Shown here in pieces: positions 17,361 through 24,882 of a DNA stretch of 35,854 nucleotides. The DNA is taken from assembly GCA_021739645.1 (NCBI GenBank), contig JAIPBL010000064.1:1-35854 (forward strand), given 5' to 3'. The notes below the pieces were generated by a model, which made no database searches, was not told where the DNA came from, and saw nothing but the letters and a program-made list of their open reading frames with translations. The stretch comes from Saprospiraceae bacterium. Its GTDB lineage: Bacteria > Bacteroidota > Bacteroidia > Chitinophagales > Saprospiraceae. The translations under genes and the position numbers were made by a program. Every line of letters starts with the position of its first letter. Within the stretch, counting starts at the first letter, position 1.

Positions 17361-17799
17361 GATCAAATTCTTGACTATTTCGGTGATTGCCCTCGTTGTG
17401 CTCAACCTCGTGACGGTTGCATTTTTTTGGATGAAAAGGCCGCCTCGTCCTATGCAGAAAGGTCCAAAAAAAATCATCGTCGAGCGCCTTCACTTCGATG
17501 CGCAGCAAGTGACGGCTTATGACAAACTCATTGCGGAACACCAACAAGCCATCGCTGCAAAATCACAAGAGATGGGCGAAGCCAAGAAAGTGCTTTTCGC
17601 TTTGCTAAAGGGCGATGATTTTTCAAAAAAGGATTCCTTGATTAGTGTCATCGGGCAGGTGCAGCAGCAGATAGAAGCAACTCATTTTCAGCATTTCATG
17701 AGCATCAAGGAGCTGTGCAAAGACGAGCAATTACAGGCGTTTAAAGACTTATCTTCTGACCTGGCCAAATACTTTGCACCACCACCCAAAGGTAAATGA
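17353..17799 (+). CDS. Membrane-anchored Spy/CpxP-like periplasmic protein
   Basis: The 148-residue protein has an N-terminal hydrophobic anchor (about 5-24), a proline-rich basic stretch (MKRPPRPMQKGPKK) and then an all-helical domain (about 40-140) with glutamine-rich helices (AEHQQAIAAKSQEMGEAKK) and a late FKDLSSDLAKYF helix. This fits the heavy-metal sensor/chaperone group (Spy, CpxP, ZraP, CnrX). No histidine-rich metal site stands out. It overlaps both neighbours (8 bases before, 4 after). In the operon it is the natural periplasmic signal sensor, perhaps with the preceding small protein. Confidence 0.72.
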   Translation: MNKIKFLTISVIALVVLNLVTVAFFWMKRPPRPMQKGPKKIIVERLHFDAQQVTAYDKLIAEHQQAIAAKSQEMGEAKKVLFALLKGDDFSKKDSLISVIGQVQQQIEATHFQHFMSIKELCKDEQLQAFKDLSSDLAKYFAPPPKGK

Positions 17800-18509
17800 A
17801 GTATCATTTGAAAATATCCATGGCCATACTTTTAGCAGGGCTTTTTTTGCTGCATACGCCGCTTTTTGCGCAGCAAAATCCACAAGAAATCGTACTGCAT
17901 ATAAATCCCATATTGAATGGAAAATCTTCCAATGATGGATTGATTATTAGTCAATTAAATGGCGACTCCATTGCCATACACACCCTCCGTTTTTACCTCA
18001 GTAATTTCGTTTTTTATAAAAACGGAAAGGAAATAGGACGAGAAAAGGACAGCTACCATTTGCTGGATATGGAGGATGAATCTACCTTGTCCATAGCCAT
18101 AAACCCCAATACCGGCGATGGTCTTGGCGCCATCCGCTTCGACCTCGGCACAGACAGCCTGACCAACGTTTCCGGTGCCATGGGTGGCGACCTCGACCCC
18201 GCCAATGGCATGTACTGGGCATGGAACAGTGGCTATATCAATTTTAAAATAGAGGGATATTATGAAAAATGCCCGACCCGAAACCACCAGTTCCAGTTTC
18301 ATATCGGTGGCTATTTGCCGCCGTTTAAAACGGTGCAAACCATTGAATTAACTGGTTTAAATAAGCGTGAAATATGGGTGGATATGGAACTGTCCGTTTT
18401 TTTTGAACATATAGATTTGGCAAAAGAGCACAGCATTATGTCGCCCTCCAAGGCAGCGGCAAACCTAGCGCAATTGCTGTCCAAAACCTTTCGCATACAT
18501 GGGGAATAA
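17796..18509 (+). CDS. MbnP-like periplasmic protein
   Basis: The 237-residue protein starts with a signal peptide (to about LFAQ, residue 26). The mature part matches the MbnP-like family: an IVLHINPILNGK opening, LRFYLSNFVFYKNGKEI (about 64-80), YHLLDMED (about 87-94), and the signature GGDLDPANGMYWAWNSGYIN (130-149) with Trp141 and Trp143. In characterised MbnP, a tryptophan is oxidised to kynurenine by the di-haem enzyme MbnH, producing a copper-binding site. The next gene here, overlapping by 11 bases, encodes such a di-haem protein. Which tryptophan would be modified cannot be told from sequence alone. Confidence 0.85.
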   Translation: MKYHLKISMAILLAGLFLLHTPLFAQQNPQEIVLHINPILNGKSSNDGLIISQLNGDSIAIHTLRFYLSNFVFYKNGKEIGREKDSYHLLDMEDESTLSIAINPNTGDGLGAIRFDLGTDSLTNVSGAMGGDLDPANGMYWAWNSGYINFKIEGYYEKCPTRNHQFQFHIGGYLPPFKTVQTIELTGLNKREIWVDMELSVFFEHIDLAKEHSIMSPSKAAANLAQLLSKTFRIHGE

Positions 18510-19500
18510 ACTGCCACTGGCTGTCCTGTTTTTAGGCATTTTAGGCATGGTGCTCGTTGCCGCCGTGTCGGCATATTCCCCCGAGCCTGTAGCGTTGAAA
18601 TATCCAGAAAGCTGGCCAACTCCCACCTATGATTTCACCAAAAATCCACTTACCAAACAAGGCATTGAGCTTGGTAGGCGGCTGTTCTATGACCCCATTT
18701 TGTCCAAAGACAGCACCATCTCGTGCAGCAGTTGCCACCTGTCCTACACCGCTTTCACGCACGTTGACCACGACCTGAGCCACGGCATCGCCGACCGCAT
18801 CGGCACCCGCAATTCCCCGGTACTGATGAACCTGGCCTGGGTCAGCAGTTTCATGTGGGATGGTGCGGTGAACCACCTGGATATGCAGGCGTTGGCGCCG
18901 ATTTCGAGTCCGGTGGAAATGGATGAAACCATTGAAAACGTGGTGAAAAAAGTGCAGCGCAGCAGCCCATATCCGTCCCTGTTCTACCATGCCTTTGGCG
19001 ATAGCACGGTGACCGGTGAGCATTTGCTGAAAGCGATGGCGCAGTTTGAACTGACGCTCGTGAGCGCCAACTCAAAATATGACCAAGTGAAACGTGGGGA
19101 GGCGGCATTTACCGGGCAGGAAAACAATGGTTATATGTTGTTCCAAAAAAACTGCGCCCGCTGCCATGCCGAGCCGTTTTTTACCAATCATGACTTTGAA
19201 AAAAACGGCTTGCCGCTCGACACGACGCTGCATGATTTTGGCCGGATGGTCATCACTCAACTGCCTACCGACTCGCTGAAATTCAAAGTGCCGACACTGC
19301 GTAATATCGAATTTTCCTACCCGTATATGCACGATGGCCGCTTTCGGAAATTGGGCGATGTTATGAAACATTATACCCAATCCAGCCAATTGAATATCGA
19401 ACTGAGCTCCAATGAAAAGGTGGATTTGACGGCGTTTTTGCTGACGCTGACGGATAAGGAGTTTCTGTTCAATCCCGATTTTGCTTTTCCTCGAAATTAG
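18499..19500 (+). CDS. Di-haem cytochrome c peroxidase-like enzyme (MbnH/MauG family)
   Basis: The 333-residue exported protein has an N-terminal membrane/signal segment (about 5-25) and two c-type haem motifs, CSSCH (76-80) and CARCH (219-223), at the spacing of the CcpA/MauG/MbnH superfamily. Other family features include LGRRLFYDPILSKD before haem 1, RNSPVLMNLAW (about 104-114), FMWDGAVNHLD (about 118-128), and a late VPTLRNIEFSYPYMHDGRF stretch. Members either reduce hydrogen peroxide or oxidise tryptophan on a partner protein. The adjacent MbnP-like gene makes the MbnH-type role more likely. It is the last gene of the ECF operon. Confidence 0.88.
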   Translation: MGNKLPLAVLFLGILGMVLVAAVSAYSPEPVALKYPESWPTPTYDFTKNPLTKQGIELGRRLFYDPILSKDSTISCSSCHLSYTAFTHVDHDLSHGIADRIGTRNSPVLMNLAWVSSFMWDGAVNHLDMQALAPISSPVEMDETIENVVKKVQRSSPYPSLFYHAFGDSTVTGEHLLKAMAQFELTLVSANSKYDQVKRGEAAFTGQENNGYMLFQKNCARCHAEPFFTNHDFEKNGLPLDTTLHDFGRMVITQLPTDSLKFKVPTLRNIEFSYPYMHDGRFRKLGDVMKHYTQSSQLNIELSSNEKVDLTAFLLTLTDKEFLFNPDFAFPRN

Positions 19501-19565
19501 TTGAGATAATTTCCAGCCCTCCATGCTTCCAGCCCTTCCCCATTGTCTATGTTTGCGCTATGGCG

Positions 19566-19579
19566 CCTCATGAATGAGG
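19566..19579. repeat. Short inverted repeat before the uronate operon
   Basis: CCTCAT-GA-ATGAGG forms a 6-base stem just upstream of the SDR gene start at 19601. It could be a leader hairpin or a fragment of a dispersed palindrome; no T-run follows. Confidence 0.4.
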
Positions 19580-19600
19580 TACTCAGCTAAAAGCAAAATA

Positions 19601-20416
19601 ATGGACACCTTATTTAATTTAAAAAACAAAGTAGCTGTCATCACCGGAGGCTCTGGCATTCTTTGCGGTGCAATTGCCAAAGCCATGGCCGAGCGAGGTG
19701 CTAAAGTGGCCATCCTCGGCAGGACACCCGCCAAGGTGCAGGCGATGGTCGCAGCAATCGAAGCGGCAGGCGGCGAGGCACTCCCGCTAGTAGCCGATGT
19801 GCTCGATGCAGTGGCATTGCAGGCTGCCTGTGACACCGTGCTGGCGAAATGGAGGAGGATTGATATCCTCATCAATGGGGCAGGCGGCAATATTCCCGGC
19901 GCTGCCATTCCGCCGGAGGACAATTTTTTCAACCACCCTTTCGAAAACCTGCAAAAGGTATTTACCCTGAATTTCGACGGCACGGTGCTGCCCTCCATGA
20001 TTTTTGGCAAACCGATGGCTGAGGCCAAATCCGGCAGCATCATCAACATCTCCTCCATGACGGCGCAGCAGGCCGTGACCCGTGTGCCTGGCTACTCAAC
20101 GGCCAAGGCAGCGGTGGACTGTTTCACCAAATGGCTGGCGGTGGAGGTGGCGCTCAAGTTCGGCGACGGTGTCCGGGTGAACGCCATCGCTCCCGGTTTT
20201 TTCATCACCGAACAAAACCGGCGACTGCTGACCAACGAGGATGGCAGTTTCACTGACCGTGGAAACTCGGTCATCCGCAAAACGCCGACCCGGCGCTTTG
20301 GCGAACCGGAAGAATTGATTGGCACAGCGGTCTGGCTTGCTTCGGATGCTTCTAAATTCGTGACTGGCACGGTGATTCCCGTGGATGGTGGGTTTAGTGC
20401 TTGGAGCGGGGTGTAG
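19601..20416 (+). CDS. uxuB: SDR-family fructuronate reductase (D-mannonate oxidoreductase)
   Basis: I start at MDTLFNLKNKVAVITGGSGI (19601); the frame is open 9 codons further but that part is not SDR-like. The 271-residue protein is a classical short-chain dehydrogenase: TGGSGILCG cofactor loop (about 14-22), INGAGG, and the catalytic pair in VPGYSTAKAA (Tyr and Lys four apart). The C-terminal RKTPTRRFGEPEELIGTAVW and VDGGFSAWSGV are typical of the SDR enzymes acting on D-mannonate/fructuronate, as in Bacillus-type UxuB rather than the long-chain E. coli enzyme. The neighbouring glucuronate isomerase supports this: it would reduce the isomerase product fructuronate to mannonate using NAD(P)H. 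Confidence 0.82.
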   Translation: MDTLFNLKNKVAVITGGSGILCGAIAKAMAERGAKVAILGRTPAKVQAMVAAIEAAGGEALPLVADVLDAVALQAACDTVLAKWRRIDILINGAGGNIPGAAIPPEDNFFNHPFENLQKVFTLNFDGTVLPSMIFGKPMAEAKSGSIINISSMTAQQAVTRVPGYSTAKAAVDCFTKWLAVEVALKFGDGVRVNAIAPGFFITEQNRRLLTNEDGSFTDRGNSVIRKTPTRRFGEPEELIGTAVWLASDASKFVTGTVIPVDGGFSAWSGV

Positions 20417-20478
20417 CTGTACACCGCAGCTCCCGCTGCGGAGGCATAATAGCTGCGAAGCGGGAGCTACGCAGTACG
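20413..20478. repeat. Hairpin repeat, operon copy 1 (uxuB-uxaC gap)
   Basis: Two inverted units, one built on CCGCAGC-TCCC-GCTGCGG (20424-20441) and the opposite-strand form AGCGGGAGCTACG..GTAC (20459-20477), fill most of the 82-base gap. The first folds as a perfect 7-base stem with a TCCC loop. The same core (AGCTCCCGCT and its complement) returns at 22886-22953 and 23411-23494. Confidence 0.8.
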
Positions 20479-20498
20479 CTAAAAAAAGTACACGGATT

Positions 20499-21899
20499 AT
20501 GTCAAAGCCATTTTTAGGAAAAAACTTCCTGCTCGACAACGAGTTCGCTGTCCGGCTTTACCACGATTTTGCAAAAGACCTGCCCATCATTGACTACCAC
20601 AACCACCTGTCCCCAAAGGAAATCGCAGCGGACAGGCAGTTTGAAAACGTCACGCAAATCTGGCTCAACGGCGACCACTACAAGTGGCGGGCGATGCGGG
20701 CCAACGGCATCCATGAGCGGTTCATCACGGGCGATGCGACCGACTGGGAGAAGTTTGAGAAATGGGCGGAAACCGTGCCTTTCACCCTCCGAAACCCGCT
20801 CTACCATTGGACGCATTTGGAACTGCGGCGCTACTTCGGCATTGATATTTTACTGAAAAAAGAAACTGCCAGGGAGGTCTTCGACGAGTGCAACCGACTG
20901 CTGGCCACGCCCGCTTTTTCCGTGAGAAACTTGCTCCGCAAAATGAACGTCGAAGTCGTCTGCACCACCGACGACCCGACGGATGACCTGCGTTTTCACC
21001 AAGAGGTTTTGACCGATGGTTTTGAGATAAAAATGTTGCCCGCTTTTCGACCGGACAAGGCCATTCTCATTGAAAACGAAGGATTTGTCAAGTACATCGA
21101 AAGGCTGGGAGCGGTAGCGGACACCCCAATTTCCAACCTGCAAAACCTCCTCGAAGCGCTGCAAAAACGGGTGGATTTTTTCCATGAAAATGGCTGCCGC
21201 CTCTCCGACCACGGGCTGGAGCGTATTCCGGCAGCAGACTTTACGGATGCAACTGTGGACGGCATTTTCCGCCGCCGCCTCAAGGGGGAATCCATCAGCC
21301 CGGAGGAGGCTTTGCAGTTCCAGTCTGCCTTGCTTTTTTACGCCAGCAAAATGTACCACGCCAAGGGCTGGGTGCAGCAGTTCCACCTCGGTGCACTGCG
21401 CAACCAGAACACCCGGCTGCTCCGCCAACTCGGCCCCGACACGGGCTTCGACAGCATCGGCGATTTCAGTCAGGCAACGTCGCTGGGCAGGTTCCTCGAT
21501 AGGTTGGACAACGAAAACTGCCTGGCGAAAACCATTCTCTACAACCTAAACCCACGGGACAACGAGGTATTCGCCACGATGGCTGGCAACTTCAATGACG
21601 GTTCGGTGGCTGGCAAAATGCAGTACGGTTCAGCGTGGTGGTTTCTCGACCAACTCGACGGCATGGAAAAGCAAATCAACGTCTTGTCGAACATGGGCCT
21701 GCTTCCCCGTTTCGTGGGGATGCTGACGGACAGCCGCTCGTTCCTTAGCTTCCCCCGGCATGAGTATTTCCGGCGCTTGCTGTGCCATGTTTTTGGGCGG
21801 GATGTGGAGCGGGGGCATTTGCCGGATGACCTCGGCATGTTGGGAGAAATGGTCAGGGGGATTTGCTACGGAAATGCAAAGCGGTACTTTGGGTTTTGA
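20499..21899 (+). CDS. uxaC: Glucuronate (uronate) isomerase
   Basis: The frame is open from 20385, but the upstream part is read through the hairpin repeat; the methionine at 20499 (MSKPFLGKNFLLDNEFAVRL) begins the known UxaC N-terminus, giving 466 residues, the usual family length. Motifs include IDYHNHLSPKEIA with the metal-binding His34 and His36, WLNGDHYKWRAMRANG (about 54-69), CTTDDPTDD, and the C-terminal FVGMLTDSRSF and YFRRLLC segments. It converts glucuronate to fructuronate or galacturonate to tagaturonate in the cytoplasm. The TRAP transporter genes follow almost without a gap (4 bases to the dctP start). Confidence 0.95.
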   Translation: MSKPFLGKNFLLDNEFAVRLYHDFAKDLPIIDYHNHLSPKEIAADRQFENVTQIWLNGDHYKWRAMRANGIHERFITGDATDWEKFEKWAETVPFTLRNPLYHWTHLELRRYFGIDILLKKETAREVFDECNRLLATPAFSVRNLLRKMNVEVVCTTDDPTDDLRFHQEVLTDGFEIKMLPAFRPDKAILIENEGFVKYIERLGAVADTPISNLQNLLEALQKRVDFFHENGCRLSDHGLERIPAADFTDATVDGIFRRRLKGESISPEEALQFQSALLFYASKMYHAKGWVQQFHLGALRNQNTRLLRQLGPDTGFDSIGDFSQATSLGRFLDRLDNENCLAKTILYNLNPRDNEVFATMAGNFNDGSVAGKMQYGSAWWFLDQLDGMEKQINVLSNMGLLPRFVGMLTDSRSFLSFPRHEYFRRLLCHVFGRDVERGHLPDDLGMLGEMVRGICYGNAKRYFGF

Positions 21900-21903
21900 A
21901 AAG

Positions 21904-22896
21904 ATGATTATGTGGCCAAATAAAAATACTTCCCTTGCTTTTGCCCTTGTCGGCCTTGTGTTGTTCGGCGGCTGTGCCAAAATAGCTGGCACAAAATCCC
22001 TCAAGCTCGCCCACGGCTTGCCGACCGACCACCCTGTACACATGGGCATGGTGCGGATGGGGGAGTTGCTGGCGCAAAAATCAGGGGGCAGGCTGACCAT
22101 CGAAATCTACCCCAGCCAGCAACTCGGCACAGAACGGGAATGCCTGGAACTGCTGCAAATCGGCAGCCTCGGCATGACGAAAGTTTCCTCTTCTGTTTTG
22201 GAAAATTTTGCTCCCGAAATGAAGGTGTTTGGCCTGCCCTACCTCTTCCGTGATAGGGAGCATGCCTACCATGTTTTTGATGGCAAGGTAGGAAGGGAGT
22301 TACTGTTGCAAACTGAAAAATTTTGGCTGCGGGGACTGACTTATTTCGATGCCGGACAACGCTCGTTTTACACCAAAACCCGCCCTGTGCACACACCGGA
22401 AGACCTGAGCGGTTTGAAAATCAGGGTGCAGGAAAGCCCGGTGGCGATGGGAATGGTGCGTGCGCTCGGTGCTGCCCCCACGCCCATTTCTTATGGCGAA
22501 CTATATACGGCGCTCCAGCAGGGAATTGTGGATGGGGCAGAAAACAACCCGCCCAGTTTTTACACCTCCCACCATTACGAAGTCTGCAAATACTACACGC
22601 TCAACGAACACACTGCGGTGCCAGATGTGCTGATTATCAGTACCTTGGCATGGAAACGCCTCACGCCGCAAGAACAGCGATGGCTCCAAGCCGCAGCGGA
22701 CGAGGCCACCGTTTTCCAAAGAAAACTATGGCAAGAAGCGGAGCAGCAAGCACTGGATGCCGTGCAAAAAGCGGGCGTTGAGGTTATCCGCCCCGATAAA
22801 TCACTGTTCATGGAACGCACGAAAGGGATGCTGGAGGAATATAAAAAAGACCCGGTGATGCGGGGGCTGATTGAAAGTATCCAACGTACCCCGTAG
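21904..22896 (+). CDS. dctP: TRAP transporter solute-binding lipoprotein (DctP family)
   Basis: The start at 21904 (MIMWPNKNTSLAFALVGLVL), 4 bases after uxaC, gives a lipoprotein signal with LFGGC lipobox (Cys at about 24); earlier in-frame methionines lie inside uxaC. The mature 330-residue domain shows DctP features: LAHGLPTDHPVHMGM, AQKSGGRLTIEIYPSQQLGT, FGLPYLFRD, GLKIRVQESPVAMGMVRALG with the family arginine that binds the solute carboxylate, and YGELYTALQQGIVDGAENNP. Context points to a hexuronate ligand. Its stop codon lies within the hairpin repeat that follows. Confidence 0.92.
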   Translation: MIMWPNKNTSLAFALVGLVLFGGCAKIAGTKSLKLAHGLPTDHPVHMGMVRMGELLAQKSGGRLTIEIYPSQQLGTERECLELLQIGSLGMTKVSSSVLENFAPEMKVFGLPYLFRDREHAYHVFDGKVGRELLLQTEKFWLRGLTYFDAGQRSFYTKTRPVHTPEDLSGLKIRVQESPVAMGMVRALGAAPTPISYGELYTALQQGIVDGAENNPPSFYTSHHYEVCKYYTLNEHTAVPDVLIISTLAWKRLTPQEQRWLQAAADEATVFQRKLWQEAEQQALDAVQKAGVEVIRPDKSLFMERTKGMLEEYKKDPVMRGLIESIQRTP

Positions 22897-22953
22897 CTCC
22901 CGCTACGGAGTTTTTAAAAACAAAAACCAACCGCAGCGGGAGCTGCGGCGTAC
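22886..22953. repeat. Hairpin repeat, operon copy 2 (dctP-dctQ gap)
   Basis: Two perfect 7-base hairpins in opposite polarity, CCGTAGC-TCCC-GCTACGG (22891-22908) and CCGCAGC-GGGA-GCTGCGG (22931-22948), each flanked by GTAC-type ends, separated by an A/T-rich spacer. The dctP stop TAG (22894-22896) is part of the first hairpin. Confidence 0.85.
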
Positions 22954-22955
22954 TT

Positions 22956-23483
22956 ATGAAACAAACCATAGACAAATACCTCGCTTACCTGCTCATCTTC
23001 CTCATGGCAGTCATCACCCTTGATGTCCTTTGGGGTGTGTTCACCCGCTACGCACTCGGCAGCCAAGCTGGCTGGACGGAGGAACTCGCCCGCTACCTGC
23101 TCATCTGGATTGGGATGCTGGGCGCTGCTTATGCTTCTGGTCAGAAAATGCACTTGGCCATTGACTTGCTTTCACCAAAACTCAGTCCGAAGGCACAGGC
23201 AAGGCTTGCCGTTTTCATCCATCTGCTCGTGGCTGGTTTCGCATTGACGGCAATGGTCGTTGGTGGGCTGCGATTGATGTACATCACGCATACGCTGGGG
23301 CAGGCTTCGGCGGCGATGCGGATACCGCTGGCGCTGGTGTATGCGGCGATTCCGATGGCTGGTTTGCTGGTGGTACTGTACTCCGTTGCACCCGCTACAG
23401 AGGGGAAAGTATCCCGTAGCTCCCGTTACGGAAAAGAACAAAACTCCGCAGCGGGAGCTGCGGCGGGCAATAAAGCGTCGTAG
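22956..23483 (+). CDS. dctQ: TRAP transporter small permease (DctQ family)
   Basis: The 175-residue protein has the DctQ layout of four transmembrane helices (about 8-30, 45-66, 85-107, 125-147) with the typical LAYLLIFLMAVITLDVLWGV opening and ELARYLLIWIGMLGAAYA segment. It forms the small membrane subunit of a sodium-driven TRAP transporter with DctM. The last 22 or so residues (from about VSRSSRYGKE) are encoded by the third copy of the operon's hairpin repeat and do not look like family sequence, so the ancestral protein probably ended near residue 150. Confidence 0.88.
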   Translation: MKQTIDKYLAYLLIFLMAVITLDVLWGVFTRYALGSQAGWTEELARYLLIWIGMLGAAYASGQKMHLAIDLLSPKLSPKAQARLAVFIHLLVAGFALTAMVVGGLRLMYITHTLGQASAAMRIPLALVYAAIPMAGLLVVLYSVAPATEGKVSRSSRYGKEQNSAAGAAAGNKAS

Positions 23484-23494
23484 CGGGAGCTACG
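23411..23494. repeat. Hairpin repeat, operon copy 3 (inside the dctQ 3' end and the dctQ-dctM gap)
   Basis: Three units of the same family follow one another: CCGTAGC-TCCC-GTTACGG (23414-23431), CCGCAGC-GGGA-GCTGCGG (23446-23463) and CGTAGC-GGGA-GCTACG (23479-23494). The first two are translated as the dctQ tail; the third ends 11 bases before the dctM start. Confidence 0.85.
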
Positions 23495-23505
23495 ATTTAC
23501 GTAAC

Positions 23506-24792
23506 ATGGAAATACTCATCCTCGTCCTCACCTTCCTCATCCTCCTTGCCATCGGTGTGCCGATAGCCTGGAGCATCGGCATCAGCAGCCTTTGCACGAT
23601 GCTGGTCAGCATCCCGGCGTTGCCTGCCTTCACGACCGTGGCGCAGCGCATGGGCACGGGGTTGGACAGTTTTGCCCTGCTCGCCATCCCGTTTTTCATC
23701 ATTGCCGGGGAAATCATGAACCGGGGCGGTATCGCCCGACGGTTGGTGGATTTTGCCAAAACGCTGGTCGGCTCGCTGCCCGGCGGGTTGGCGCACGTCA
23801 ACATCATGGCGGCGATGCTCTTCGGTGCTATATCTGGTTCGGCGGTGGCGGCGGCGAGTGCCATTGGCAGCATCATGGGACCTGCGATGGAAAAGGAAGG
23901 CTATTCAAAACAGTTTTCCGCAGCGGTGAATATCTCCTCCTCGACCACGGGGCTGGTCATTCCGCCGAGCAATATCCTCATCGTGTACTCACTGGCGAGC
24001 GGCGGTGTAAGCATTGCAGCACTGTTTCTGGCGGGTTATATCCCAGGCATTCTGACTGGTTTTTTCTTGATGGTGGTGGCAGGATTTTGGGCAAAATGGA
24101 AAAAATTCCCAGTGGGCGAGCGCAGCAAATTTGGGCAAGTGGTGCGCAGTTTTATCGCTGCTTTTCCAAGTCTGTTGCTCTTGGTGGTGGTGATTGGCGG
24201 CATCGTTGCAGGTGTTTTTACGGCAACGGAGGCTTCGGCGGTGGCGGTGGTGTATTGCCTTGGGCTGGCGTTTTTTTACAAGGAAATTACTTGGAAAGAT
24301 ATTTCACCATTATTGCTGCGCTCGGCGGGTACGACGGCCATCGTTATGCTGCTCATTGCCACCTCCATGAGCATGTCGTGGATTATGGCTTTTGAAAATT
24401 TCCCGCAAAACATCACGGATTTGATGCTGTCCATCAGCGACAACAAAATCGTCATTTTGCTCATCATCAACCTGTTATTACTTTTTGTCGGCGTTTTTAT
24501 GGACATGACCCCGGCGGTGCTAATTTTCACGCCCATCTTTCTTCCCGTAGTAAAATCATTGGGCGTTGACCCGACCCATTTTGGGATTATCATGGTGATG
24601 AACCTTTGTATTGGGCTTTGTACGCCGCCCGTTGGTTCGGTGCTTTTCGTCGGCGTCGGGGTGGCTGGCACGACCATTGAGAAAGTGGTGAAACCCTTGC
24701 TGCCGCTGTTCGTCGCCATGCTATTGGCACTGCTGTTGGTGACGTTTGTACCGGAGTTGAGTTTGTGGTTGCCGGGGGTGTTTGGGTTTTGA
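23506..24792 (+). CDS. dctM: TRAP transporter large permease (DctM family)
   Basis: The frame is open from 23341, but this overlaps dctQ and the repeat; MEILILVLTFLILLAIGVPI at 23506 is the expected DctM N-terminus, giving 428 residues. About 11-12 hydrophobic helices are seen, with family motifs GIARRLVDFAKTLVGSLPGG, GAISGSAVAAASAIGSIMGP, IPPSNILIVYSLASG, FMDMTPAVLIFTPIFLPV and GLCTPPVGSVLFVG. It is the translocating subunit that couples solute import to sodium. It ends the uronate operon, with 90 bases to the next gene. Confidence 0.95.
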   Translation: MEILILVLTFLILLAIGVPIAWSIGISSLCTMLVSIPALPAFTTVAQRMGTGLDSFALLAIPFFIIAGEIMNRGGIARRLVDFAKTLVGSLPGGLAHVNIMAAMLFGAISGSAVAAASAIGSIMGPAMEKEGYSKQFSAAVNISSSTTGLVIPPSNILIVYSLASGGVSIAALFLAGYIPGILTGFFLMVVAGFWAKWKKFPVGERSKFGQVVRSFIAAFPSLLLLVVVIGGIVAGVFTATEASAVAVVYCLGLAFFYKEITWKDISPLLLRSAGTTAIVMLLIATSMSMSWIMAFENFPQNITDLMLSISDNKIVILLIINLLLLFVGVFMDMTPAVLIFTPIFLPVVKSLGVDPTHFGIIMVMNLCIGLCTPPVGSVLFVGVGVAGTTIEKVVKPLLPLFVAMLLALLLVTFVPELSLWLPGVFGF

Positions 24793-24882
24793 ATATTGCC
24801 TTTCCCCGAAAAAACTTAAACCGAGCGAAGGATTTTGTAAAATTGGTCGTCAAAGGGGTATTGTCACTAAAATTAACGACCA

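Noticed and set aside
21760-21903. An N-terminal extension of dctP into uxaC
   Set aside because: The extension is uxaC sequence in another frame; the lipoprotein signal starts at 21904.
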